Assembly (NCBI GenBank): GCA_035286125.1
Contig: JAYKIS010000013.1
Coordinates: 5,593-69,592, forward strand
DNA: 64,000 bases
Reading direction: 5' to 3'
Source: VGJW01 sp035286125
GTDB lineage: Bacteria; Cyanobacteriota; Sericytochromatia; S15B-MN24; VGJW01
The notes under the pieces are model-generated. The model made no database searches. It saw nothing but the letters and a program-made list of their open reading frames with translations, and was not told where the DNA came from. The position numbers and the translations under genes are program-made. Below, piece after piece: positions 7,850 through 15,544 of the stretch (within the stretch, counting starts at the first letter, position 1; each line of letters starts with the position of its first letter).

Positions 7850-9275
7850 AGTAGCGCTCCAGCACGCGCAGCAGGCTCAGCGCCTGGAAGGCGACGAAGC
7901 CGGCGGCGAGCCATCCGGCCACGAGCCCCCGGCGTTCCGGACGGGCCAGGCCCAGGCAACCGACGAACGCAATCAGCAAGTGCGGCAACACCACGGGCAA
8001 CAGGTAGCGTCCCTGCAGCATCGGGATGCCCGTGCCGCGCACCACCTGGTACTCGGCGGCATAAAGCGCGGCCAGGAACCCGGCCGTCAGCACGAGGCAG
8101 GCTGCCAGCATCGCGCGCTGCGCGGCCGTGCCCCGGCGGGCGAGGCGCCACGCCCCGAAGGCCCCGACCCACATGAAGGCCTCGGCGATGCGGTAGGCCA
8201 GATCGTGGGTCCGGGTGTCCAACCAGCCGAAAGTGCCCCAGTACTGCTCGACCCACAACGTGTGCGTGCGCGACAGGCCGGGCTGCAGGACGTGTTCGGC
8301 AAGATAGCGGGGCAAGGTTGTCATGGGCGTCGGCGATAGCCCACCCAGGGCCGGCAGCGTGGTGCCGTAGGCCTGCTGCAAGTACCCGAGCCAGGGGGCG
8401 ACAAGCAATGCGGTGCCGGCGGCCGCGCCACCCATCACGCGGAACCACGAGCCCGGGGAGCGTCCGAGATGCCATGCGAAGCCCGCTGTCACGAGGGGGA
8501 TGAAGGGGGCGAGGACCATGCCCTGGGGCTTGGTCAGCCACGCGATGCCGAGGCAGAGTCCCATCCCGAGTCCCGTGGCAACGCCCGGTTCGACGCGCCA
8601 TGAACGCAACAGCAACCAGGCGAGGCCGCTTGCCGCCGCGACGAGCATGGCGTCGTTGTTGACCGAGACGCCCATCATCGACAACATCGGCTGGCTGCCG
8701 ACGATCAGGGCGAAGGCCGCACGGATGAACGACTGGCGCCAGACCTCGGCAGCCAGCAGCCAGGCCATCAGGACCGTCAGCAGCACGAACACGGTCGACA
8801 GCGCCCGCACGGCAAAGACACGCGTCAGGATGTCGGCGTTCCCGAAGACCCGGTATACGCCGGCGGCGAGGCCATAGTAGGCGGGCGGGTAGGGGGCGGC
8901 TGTCGAGTTGCCGTCATTCAGGCGATCGAGCGGGGGCGACTGCGCCAGCCGCTCCTCCCCGGGACCCATTGCCGACGAGCCCGTTACGGGCCGGTGATCG
9001 GCGTGGAAGGCCGCGTCGTTGAGGTGGGCCTCGCGTTCGGTGTAGGCCACTTCGGGCGACGACACGTTCGTGGGGCGGCTGCGGTCGAAGCGGGGCAGGC
9101 GGCCCGTCTCGGCCAGGTATTGGACGTAATGGAAGTGGGCCGGTTCGTCCGGCGATTGCCACAGTGGCAGGGCTGCCAGCCAGGCCATCTGCTGGATCAG
9201 CACGAAGGCCAGCACGACGACCAGCCAGCCGGTCGGGTGCCGGACGGCGGAGGCCATCGGGGTCGGGGCGTGCAT
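7842..9275 (-). CDS. DUF2142-family polytopic membrane protein (GT-C-like)
   Basis: The 477-aa protein has about ten to twelve hydrophobic segments. An early lumenal-type motif S-P-D-E-P-A-H-F-H-Y-V at about residue 40, just after the first membrane segment, is characteristic of DUF2142 proteins and resembles the catalytic acidic loop of GT-C glycosyltransferases that use polyprenyl-phosphate sugars. A long periplasmic loop with P-Y-P-P-A-Y-Y-G follows. It is probably the membrane enzyme that uses lipid-linked sugar made by the downstream GT2 genes; that link is inference from position. It is the first gene of the leftward run and is divergent from the ABC exporter genes, with 122 bases between them. 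An AGGCGG lies just upstream of the ATG. Confidence 0.8.
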   Translation of the reverse strand: MHAPTPMASAVRHPTGWLVVVLAFVLIQQMAWLAALPLWQSPDEPAHFHYVQYLAETGRLPRFDRSRPTNVSSPEVAYTEREAHLNDAAFHADHRPVTGSSAMGPGEERLAQSPPLDRLNDGNSTAAPYPPAYYGLAAGVYRVFGNADILTRVFAVRALSTVFVLLTVLMAWLLAAEVWRQSFIRAAFALIVGSQPMLSMMGVSVNNDAMLVAAASGLAWLLLRSWRVEPGVATGLGMGLCLGIAWLTKPQGMVLAPFIPLVTAGFAWHLGRSPGSWFRVMGGAAAGTALLVAPWLGYLQQAYGTTLPALGGLSPTPMTTLPRYLAEHVLQPGLSRTHTLWVEQYWGTFGWLDTRTHDLAYRIAEAFMWVGAFGAWRLARRGTAAQRAMLAACLVLTAGFLAALYAAEYQVVRGTGIPMLQGRYLLPVVLPHLLIAFVGCLGLARPERRGLVAGWLAAGFVAFQALSLLRVLERYYA

Positions 9276-9319
9276 CCGCCTGCAACCGTACCACGGCCGC
9301 CCGCGCGCCCGCGCGGCGT

Positions 9320-9349
9320 TTGCCCGGCCCCTGCAGCGGCTGGTATCCT
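9320..9349 (+). promoter_or_regulatory. Candidate promoter of the ABC exporter/glycosyltransferase block
   Basis: A -35-like TTGCCC at 9320-9325 is followed after 18 bases by TATCCT at 9344-9349, preceded by TGG, which makes an extended -10. It lies in the divergent 122-base gap, about 50 bases before the exporter permease start. It is a pattern match only, with no transcript evidence. Confidence 0.4.
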
Positions 9350-9397
9350 AGAACTCCGGTCTTTCCCTCATACCCTTGTTCTGTTCCGGATGTTTCC

Positions 9398-10168
9398 TTG
9401 ACGACACGTCCCTGGCTGGCCTACCGGGAAATGTTCCTGGGCCTTGTCGAGCGCGAGGTTCGTGCCCGCTACCGGGGCTCGTTCCTCGGCTTCCTGTGGA
9501 GCCTGCTCAATCCCCTGCTGCTGATGGGCATCTATTCGCTCGTCTTCTCGGTTTTCATGCGCATCCAGGTGCCGCACTACGCCCTGATGCTCTTCACGGG
9601 CCTGTTGCCCTGGACCTGGTTTTCGACCTCCCTTGCCAACGGTACGGCCAGCATCACGGCCAATGCCAACCTCATCAAGAAGGTCTATTTCCCGCTCGAG
9701 ATCCTGCCACTTGTCTCCGTGTCGACCAACTGGGTCAACTTTCTCTTCTCGCTGCCCGTCCTCGGTCTGTTCCTGGCGTGGGAAGGCCTGGGGCCGGGAT
9801 GGGCAATCCTGGGCCTGCCCTTGCTTATGGCGCTGCAGTTCTTGCTGACGCTGGGCGTCAATCTGTTCCTCGCGACGCTCAATGCCTTTTACAAGGATGT
9901 GGAGCAACTGCTGGGGCCCGTGCTTATGGCGTGGTTCTACCTCACGCCAGTGGTATATCCCCTGTCGATGCTGCCATCGGATTATGCGTGGCTGATCCAT
10001 GTCAATCCGATGGCGCCGCTGGTCTCCGCTTACCAGGACCTGTTCCTGAAGGGGCAATGGCCCGGCTCGCCTGCCTTGGCCCTCGCGGCCCTCGAGACCA
10101 TCGTGATTGTGCTGCTCGGATGGCTTTTCTTCCGACGCCGCAAGTTCATCTTTGCGGAGGTCGTCTGA
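9398..10168 (+). CDS. ABC-2 type polysaccharide exporter permease (Wzm-like)
   Basis: This is the membrane subunit of a glycan-exporting ABC transporter and would move lipid-linked polysaccharide across the inner membrane. The protein is about 256 aa, the normal family length, with six hydrophobic segments and the family N-terminal motif R-A-R-Y-R-G-S-F-L-G-F-L-W-S-L-L-N-P. A TTG at 9398 (L-T-T-R-P-W-L-A-Y-R) is the preferred start because related proteins begin at this point. An in-frame ATG at 9431 is the alternative. The frame stays open upstream, but that part is arginine- and proline-rich and not family-like. The stop overlaps the ATPase gene by one base (TGATG). Confidence 0.88.
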   Translation: MTTRPWLAYREMFLGLVEREVRARYRGSFLGFLWSLLNPLLLMGIYSLVFSVFMRIQVPHYALMLFTGLLPWTWFSTSLANGTASITANANLIKKVYFPLEILPLVSVSTNWVNFLFSLPVLGLFLAWEGLGPGWAILGLPLLMALQFLLTLGVNLFLATLNAFYKDVEQLLGPVLMAWFYLTPVVYPLSMLPSDYAWLIHVNPMAPLVSAYQDLFLKGQWPGSPALALAALETIVIVLLGWLFFRRRKFIFAEVV

Positions 10169-10938
10169 TGGCGGTGACGGCCACGACGGACATCGGCAGC
10201 GTGGAGGTTCGCGGCGTCTGGAAGGAGTATGCGCTGGCCAGCCAGCGGCCTCGGACGCTCAAGGAGGCCGTGGTCGAGGCTTTGCGTGGACGACTGCCGG
10301 AGCGGCCGCGCACATGGGCGCTTCAGGACGTCGGTTTCCGTATCGAACCCGGCGAGAGCTTCGGGATCATCGGGACCAACGGGTCGGGCAAGAGTACCCT
10401 GCTCAAGTTGCTGACGGGCATCAGCAAGCCCACCCGCGGCACCGTCGATGTGCACGGCAAGGTGTCCGCGTTGCTCGAGTTGGGCGCGGGCTTCCATCCT
10501 GACTTCAGCGGCCGCGAGAACACCTTTCTCAATGGCGCCATCCTCGGCCTCAGCCGCAAGGAGGTGGCCGAGCGCTATGACCGCATCGTCGCCTTTGCCG
10601 AACTGGCCGACCACATCGATCAGCCGGTCAAGACCTATTCGAGCGGGATGTACATGAGGCTTGCCTTCTCTATCGCGGTGCACGTGGAACCCGAGATCCT
10701 CATCATTGACGAGGTGCTTGCGGTCGGCGACGCCGCCTTCCAGAAGAAGTGCATCGAGCGCATCCGTGGCTTCCGTCGCGAGGGCCGGACCATCATCTTC
10801 GTGTCTCACAGCCACGGTCAGGTGGCCGAGCTCTGCAGTCGGGCGGCCTGGATCGATAGTGGCGTCCTGCGTGCGGTCGGGCCTTGCGAGGACGTGCTGG
10901 CCCAGTACGAGGCCCATCTGGCCGGGACCGGGGTGTGA
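10168..10938 (+). CDS. ABC exporter ATP-binding subunit (Wzt/TagH-like), short form
   Basis: This is the ATPase partner of the permease just upstream, coupled by a one-base TGATG overlap. It has 256 residues: Walker A G-T-N-G-S-G-K-S-T near residue 70, signature Y-S-S-G-M-Y-M-R-L-A-F near 157, Walker B I-L-I-I-D-E-V-L-A-V-G-D near 180, and a switch histidine in V-S-H-S-H. The motif L-E-L-G-A-G-F-H-P-D-F-S-G-R-E-N is typical of polysaccharide exporters. The protein ends soon after the nucleotide-binding domain, so it lacks the C-terminal carbohydrate-binding domain with which some O-antigen Wzt proteins recognise a capped chain end. Confidence 0.92.
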   Translation: MAVTATTDIGSVEVRGVWKEYALASQRPRTLKEAVVEALRGRLPERPRTWALQDVGFRIEPGESFGIIGTNGSGKSTLLKLLTGISKPTRGTVDVHGKVSALLELGAGFHPDFSGRENTFLNGAILGLSRKEVAERYDRIVAFAELADHIDQPVKTYSSGMYMRLAFSIAVHVEPEILIIDEVLAVGDAAFQKKCIERIRGFRREGRTIIFVSHSHGQVAELCSRAAWIDSGVLRAVGPCEDVLAQYEAHLAGTGV

Positions 10939-10942
10939 CACC

Positions 10943-12367
10943 TTGACCCGAGTCCTCGTCATCACGCATGAGCGGATCGGTCCGGCGATGGCCGGACCGG
11001 GCATCCGGGCCTGCGAACTTGCCCGGCAGCTCCACGCGACCTGTTCCGTGACGCTCGTGACGATGCTGCCGCTCGGCGCGCCAGTCGACGCGGGATTTCC
11101 TGTCCTTTCATGCGCAGAGGACCATCACCACCTCTTCCGACTGGCTGCCGAGGCGGATGTCCTGGTGTTGCAGGGCCTGATGCTCCGGCGGTTCCCGCGC
11201 CTGGGGCAGCTGGGCAAGCGGCTGGTGATGGACATGTACGATCCGTTCGTCTTCGAGGCCTATCCCCAGCTGGATCTGACTTCTGCCGAGGGGCGCGCCC
11301 AACTGGTCGAGTTGTGGGACATCCAGAACGAGCAGATGGACCAGGCCGACTTCTTCATCTGTGCCTCGGAGCGTCAACGGGACATGTATCTGGGGCGCTT
11401 CTGCGCCCTCGGTCGCCTGACGCCCGAGTTGTCGGGTCGTGATCCTTCCTTTCGCTCGCTGATCGACGTCGTGCCCTTCGGCGTGCAGGACCTGCCCCCC
11501 GTTCCCTCCGGACAGCCGGTCCTGCGGGGCGTGGTGCCCGGCATCGGCAACGACGACACCCTCCTGCTCTGGGGCGGCGGCATCTGGGACTGGTTCGATC
11601 CGTTGACGGTGATCCGGGCCGTGGCGGAAGTGGCCCGTACGCGCTCCGACGTGAAGCTGGTCTTCCTCGGAACCAGACCGCCGAATCCCGAGCTGGCCGA
11701 GATGTCGATGACTGCGAGGGCGCGTGCGCTCTCGGATGAACTGGGCCTGACGGGGAGCCACGTCTTCTTCAACGAGGGTTGGGTGCCCTACGCTCGCCGG
11801 CAGGATTATCTGCTTGAGTCGGACCTGGGCATTTCGAGCCACTTCGATGCCCTCGAGACCCGCTTTGCCTTCAGGACGCGGGTTCTGGATTATTTCTGGG
11901 CGGGTCTGCCTGTCCTGACGACAGAGGGCGACAGCATGGCCGAACAGGTCGAGAGACTGGGCCTCGGACGCGTCTTGCCCTATGGTTCCGTCGAGGCTTG
12001 GACAGAAGTGATCACGGAGATGGCCGAGGACCGCGCTGCACGGGCCGATATCCGGTCCCGCGTGGTGGCCCATCGCGAGGCGCTGCGCTGGTCCGTCGTC
12101 GCGCGGCCCCTTGTGGCCTATTGCCGGGCACCGTGGACCACCCCGCGTCCCGTCTGGTCGGTTTCCGGGGCCTACGCCCACAAGTTCCGTCCGGCGTGGT
12201 CCAGGGCGTGGACCCGTATCGTCCGTGCCTGGCGCGAGGGCGGTCCGCGCCTGCTGGTCCGCAAGTCGGCAGGTTACGTTCTCCGGCGCTTGCCGGTCGC
12301 CTGCTTGGGCTATGCGAAGGTGATCCCTGGTGTGATGCCAATGTTTGATGGCATGAGGTGGACGTGA
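10943..12367 (+). CDS. GT-B-type glycosyltransferase, sister of the one at 3110
   Basis: The protein is about 474 aa, starting at TTG 10943, four bases after the ATPase stop. The N-terminus reads T-R-V-L-V-I-T-H-E with P-G-I-R-A-C-E-L-A-R. The C-terminal half has W-G-G-G-I-W-D-W-F-D-P-L-T, N-E-G-W-V-P-Y-A and F-R-T-R-V-L-D-Y-F-W-A-G-L-P. These blocks match the protein encoded at 3110-4396, so the two are paralogues placed at opposite sides of the locus. A cytoplasmic sugar transferase acting on the exported glycan is the likely role. The C-terminus has about 60 extra basic residues compared with its sister. The AT-rich segment begins immediately after its stop codon. Confidence 0.82.
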   Translation: MTRVLVITHERIGPAMAGPGIRACELARQLHATCSVTLVTMLPLGAPVDAGFPVLSCAEDHHHLFRLAAEADVLVLQGLMLRRFPRLGQLGKRLVMDMYDPFVFEAYPQLDLTSAEGRAQLVELWDIQNEQMDQADFFICASERQRDMYLGRFCALGRLTPELSGRDPSFRSLIDVVPFGVQDLPPVPSGQPVLRGVVPGIGNDDTLLLWGGGIWDWFDPLTVIRAVAEVARTRSDVKLVFLGTRPPNPELAEMSMTARARALSDELGLTGSHVFFNEGWVPYARRQDYLLESDLGISSHFDALETRFAFRTRVLDYFWAGLPVLTTEGDSMAEQVERLGLGRVLPYGSVEAWTEVITEMAEDRAARADIRSRVVAHREALRWSVVARPLVAYCRAPWTTPRPVWSVSGAYAHKFRPAWSRAWTRIVRAWREGGPRLLVRKSAGYVLRRLPVACLGYAKVIPGVMPMFDGMRWT

Positions 12368-13538
12368 TTATTTTATGTCGGCAGTGTGTGTCGCTGATTG
12401 ATATTGATATTCCTTAAGGGTATTTGGATGCAAGTAGAACGACAAAATAATTTCGATGCTTTGCGAATTTTTGCCGCATTGATGGTGCTTTATGGGCATT
12501 CCTTTGCGCTCGCCGGGGAGTTATCGCCTGGGCTAATGGGTAATAGTGTTCAGGCTTTGGGTGTGAAAGTTTTTTTCGCGATTAGTGGGTTTTTGATCGC
12601 TGGTAGCTGGAAGAGGGATTCGAACCCGTTGAGATTTTTTTGGCGCCGATCTCTACGTATATTCCCAGCTTTATGGATAGTTGTTTTGGCGTCCACGTTT
12701 TTGCTTGGTCCTATGTTTACAAGCTTGGATTTTAGTTCCTATTTTAGCAGCGATCTAATTGTTTCTTATCTAATGAACGCAATTTTTGTTATTTCGTTCT
12801 CTCTTCCAGGGGTATTTGAGGGAAATAAATATCCTTTGGCGGTAAATGGAAGTTTATGGAGTCTTCCTGCTGAATTTGCAATGTATATCTTGACACCTTT
12901 TATTGTTTTACTTGGAAAAAATCGATATTTCGCTATTTCTGTTGCATCTATAGTTTCTATTGGCGGTGCTTTAGTTGTTTCGGTGCCACACGGCAATTCT
13001 TTGGTTTTTTGGGGCAATAGTCTTTATTCGCTTGCTGAAGTTGCGCCATTTTTTGTTTCTGGCGCATTTATTGCTCTTGGAGGATTTGGTAGGCCGAACC
13101 TTCAGCTGGGGGTCGCTCTTTTTGCGATCATTATTAGTATTAAGTTTGATGTCGCTGCTCAGCAATTTTTTCTTGGGATGATTCTTCCGTATTTTGTATT
13201 GTCAATTGCGCTGGTTGATAGTCCGCTATTTTCCGGTGTTTCAAGGTACGGTGATTTGTCATATGGGATATATTTATACGGTTTTCCTGTGCAGCAGGCA
13301 GTAAGTCATATTTTTGGGGAAGATGTTCGTCAATGGCATTTGTTTTGGATTGCCTGTCCGGTTGTTTTCTTTTTGTCATTGGCTTCGTGGCATTTTATTG
13401 AAAAACGCGCGCTTAAGTTGAAGGATTTTAATTCTGTTTCCGTTTTTGGATTTTCTCGGTAGGTTTTTATTGTGTATAGTGCAATGAAATTAAAGGTGGC
13501 GAAATGTTTGCCGGAATTGTTATTAGCTGTGCCAAGTG
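12368..13538. other. AT-rich segment carrying one acyltransferase gene (probable horizontal acquisition)
   Basis: Base composition changes sharply at the stop codon of the preceding glycosyltransferase and returns to GC-rich at about 13540, the start of the next gene. Inside, runs such as TTTTTT and AATAAATAT are common and codons end in A or T, unlike every other gene in the window. By eye GC is near 40 percent against roughly 65-70 percent around it. I see no transposase, direct repeat or tRNA at the edges, so the mechanism of entry is unclear. The 76 bases after the acyltransferase hold an AT-rich leader and no convincing gene. Confidence 0.8.
12428..13462 (+). CDS. Acyltransferase 3 family membrane protein (sugar O-acyltransferase)
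   Basis: The 344-aa integral membrane protein has about ten hydrophobic segments and the acyltransferase-3 signature: N-F-D-A-L-R-I-F-A-A near residue 7, L-Y-G-H-S-F-A near 21 with the conserved histidine, F-F-A-I-S-G-F-L-I, and a basic R-R-S-L-R-I-F-P-A-L-W after the second segment. Such proteins O-acetylate or otherwise acylate surface polysaccharides. The ATG at 12428 is preferred because AAGGG lies seven bases upstream. A TTG at 12398 is an alternative. Its AT-rich codon use differs from all neighbours, so it was probably acquired recently. Placed among glycosyltransferases, it would modify the exported glycan. Confidence 0.88.
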   Translation: MQVERQNNFDALRIFAALMVLYGHSFALAGELSPGLMGNSVQALGVKVFFAISGFLIAGSWKRDSNPLRFFWRRSLRIFPALWIVVLASTFLLGPMFTSLDFSSYFSSDLIVSYLMNAIFVISFSLPGVFEGNKYPLAVNGSLWSLPAEFAMYILTPFIVLLGKNRYFAISVASIVSIGGALVVSVPHGNSLVFWGNSLYSLAEVAPFFVSGAFIALGGFGRPNLQLGVALFAIIISIKFDVAAQQFFLGMILPYFVLSIALVDSPLFSGVSRYGDLSYGIYLYGFPVQQAVSHIFGEDVRQWHLFWIACPVVFFLSLASWHFIEKRALKLKDFNSVSVFGFSR

Positions 13539-14459
13539 ATGGAATTAACGCGCATGTTGTCCCTTGAAGCCGGGTCAGCCGGGGCGATCCTCGGTCGCCA
13601 TGTCGTGGTGGCTTCCGTGGTGCTCTACCGGACGCCCATGGAACTCCTGAGGCCTTGCCTGCAATCCTTGGCGCGGCAACATCTTTCCGGCGACGTCCGT
13701 CTCTACCTGGCTTTCATGGACAACGACGGCGGGTCCAGCCTGGCAGGACTCGACGGTTTGCTCGAGGACCTCGGGCTCACGGGCAAGGTCCTGGTGCGTC
13801 TCTCCGGCGAGAATGTCGGCTTTGGCCGTGCCCACAACGCTCTGTTCAAGGCCTGCGGCAGCTTGATGGGAGATCGTGCATGGCTGCATCTTTGCGTGAA
13901 TCCCGACAGCGTCTATCATCACCGGGCCGTTGGCGCGATGGTGGACTTTGCGGCATCCCGGGACTTCCGTGGCTTGTTCGAGGCCCGGCAATTCCCGCGG
14001 GAGCATCCCAAGCCCTATGACGAGCAGGACTTCCGGACGCCCTGGTGCAGTGGTTGTGCCCTGATGGTGCCCAGTGCCGTCTATGATTCGCTGGGAGGCT
14101 TCAGCGACGACTTCTTCATGTACTGCGAGGATGTGGACCTGAGCTGGCGTGCACGACTGGCGGGCCTCGACTGCTATGTCGTGCCTGCCGCCATCGTGCA
14201 TCACGACGTCACGCGCAAGGAGCGCGACGATGCCTTCGAGCGCAAGCACCTGCTCATCTCGGGCTACAAGATTGCCCGGCGTTTCGGCAACGCCGAGTTC
14301 GGCCAGGTCATGCTGGATACGGCTGGACAGGTCCTTCAGCCGGACGAGATGCGGCGGCTCGAGCGCTGGGGTCGCGAGGCCAAGGTGCTGCCGGAGGCCG
14401 CTGGGCAAGACTTCGCCGACTTTGCCCACGGCTTCCATTTTTCGAAAGGTCGCTGGTGA
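13539..14459 (+). CDS. GT2 glycosyltransferase
   Basis: The GT2 enzyme of about 306 aa has V-A-S-V-V-L-Y-R-T-P near residue 25, D-N-D-G-G-S-S, E-N-V-G-F-G-R-A-H-N-A at about residue 95, the metal-site N-P-D-S and the acceptor-side motif M-Y-C-E-D-V-D-L-S-W-R at about residue 195. This is the layout of rhamnosyltransferase-like chain-extending enzymes. The ATG at 13539 lies at the edge of the AT-rich segment, so its first codons are AT-rich and the rest GC-rich; an internal ATG at 13554 is also possible. It overlaps the next gene by four bases (GTGA). Confidence 0.85.
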   Translation: MELTRMLSLEAGSAGAILGRHVVVASVVLYRTPMELLRPCLQSLARQHLSGDVRLYLAFMDNDGGSSLAGLDGLLEDLGLTGKVLVRLSGENVGFGRAHNALFKACGSLMGDRAWLHLCVNPDSVYHHRAVGAMVDFAASRDFRGLFEARQFPREHPKPYDEQDFRTPWCSGCALMVPSAVYDSLGGFSDDFFMYCEDVDLSWRARLAGLDCYVVPAAIVHHDVTRKERDDAFERKHLLISGYKIARRFGNAEFGQVMLDTAGQVLQPDEMRRLERWGREAKVLPEAAGQDFADFAHGFHFSKGRW

Positions 14460-15526
14460 TCGCCTTGACCGGATCCATACTGCCTGTTCCCGGCCTCCTG
14501 TCGGTTGTCATCCGTTCGATCCCGGGCCGCACCGCCTATCTTGATGCTGCCCTGTTCAGTCTCCAGTGCCAGGACTACAAGCCTTTCGAAGTGCTGGTCG
14601 TCTACCAGGGGCCATCCGGTGCGAGCCAGGACCAGTTGACCGGGCTTCTGGACGAGTATCGGGCGGTAGGCATGGAGGTCCGGATGGTTGTCAACCCTGC
14701 CAGCGAGGACCAGCGAAGCCGCAACCTGAACCTCGGGCTTATGGCGGCATCCGGCCAGTATGTCGCGTTTCTGGACGATGATGATGTCGTCTATGCACGT
14801 CATTACGTGAATCTCGTCGAGGCGATCAGGAAGTCGGGCTGCGCGTGGTCCTACGCGAACACCTATCAGGCCAACATGAGGGTGGCTGCGGACGGTAGCC
14901 TTTACGTCGCCTCCTACTCCCAGCCGTTCGAGAAGCCTGCCTACAGTTTCATCGACCACTATCTGGCCAATTTCATTCCCATTCACTCATTCTGTGTCGA
15001 CAGGGCGACCGAGGTCGGTGCCGCGCTGACTTTCGACGAGTCAATGATCCGGGCCGAGGACTATGACGCCTTGCTCCGTCTGGCCAGCCAGAGCAAGCCC
15101 GCCTTCTCGCCGGAATTTACGTGCGAGTACCGGATACGATTGGATGGCTCCAATACGGTTCTTGATGGCACGCTCGACGTTGGAGATCTCCGCATCAAGT
15201 CCCGCCCCTGGGAGGAAGCTCAGCACCAGATCGAACGTACACGGCAGCGATTGGACCTTGCCATCTGGAATCAGGATATCTTTGCCGAGATCGCAAGGCT
15301 CAGAGGTGAAGTTCATCGCCTCACATTGCTCGTCAACGACTATGGCGGTGTGCAGAGTGAATCCAAGCCCCTGCGCTACCGATTGTCCGACAAGGTCAAC
15401 AGCGTACTCAAGCGGTTGCCCTTGGCCCACAAGGGCATGCGTCGCCTCGGGATTCGCATGGATCGGGTCCTCGAGTCGCTGCGCCGCCAGGTCATAGCTC
15501 GGCGTCATCGTTCGGCCGGCGCCTAG
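14456..15526 (+). CDS. GT2 glycosyltransferase with C-terminal helical extension
   Basis: The 356-aa protein has a GT2 catalytic domain in its first 220 residues: L-S-V-V-I-R-S-I-P-G-R, V-Y-Q-G-P-S-G-A-S, R-N-L-N-L-G-L and the metal-binding V-A-F-L-D-D-D-D-V-V at about residue 102. A charged tail of about 110 residues follows (I-A-R-L-R-G-E-V-H-R-L-T), probably helical, as seen in enzymes of long multi-domain glycan assembly. The GTG start at 14456 overlaps the preceding GT2 stop (GTGA), so the two are translationally coupled. It ends the rightward glycan block and is convergent, with 18 bases between, to the next GT2. Confidence 0.83.
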   Translation: MIALTGSILPVPGLLSVVIRSIPGRTAYLDAALFSLQCQDYKPFEVLVVYQGPSGASQDQLTGLLDEYRAVGMEVRMVVNPASEDQRSRNLNLGLMAASGQYVAFLDDDDVVYARHYVNLVEAIRKSGCAWSYANTYQANMRVAADGSLYVASYSQPFEKPAYSFIDHYLANFIPIHSFCVDRATEVGAALTFDESMIRAEDYDALLRLASQSKPAFSPEFTCEYRIRLDGSNTVLDGTLDVGDLRIKSRPWEEAQHQIERTRQRLDLAIWNQDIFAEIARLRGEVHRLTLLVNDYGGVQSESKPLRYRLSDKVNSVLKRLPLAHKGMRRLGIRMDRVLESLRRQVIARRHRSAGA

Positions 15527-15544
15527 CCGCCGCTCTCCTCGTCG

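Noticed and set aside
13484..13567. A 27-codon reading frame at the right edge of the AT-rich segment
   Set aside because: It runs into the start of the GT2 gene in another frame and has no ribosome site or recognisable product. At most it is a remnant, so it is not called as a gene.
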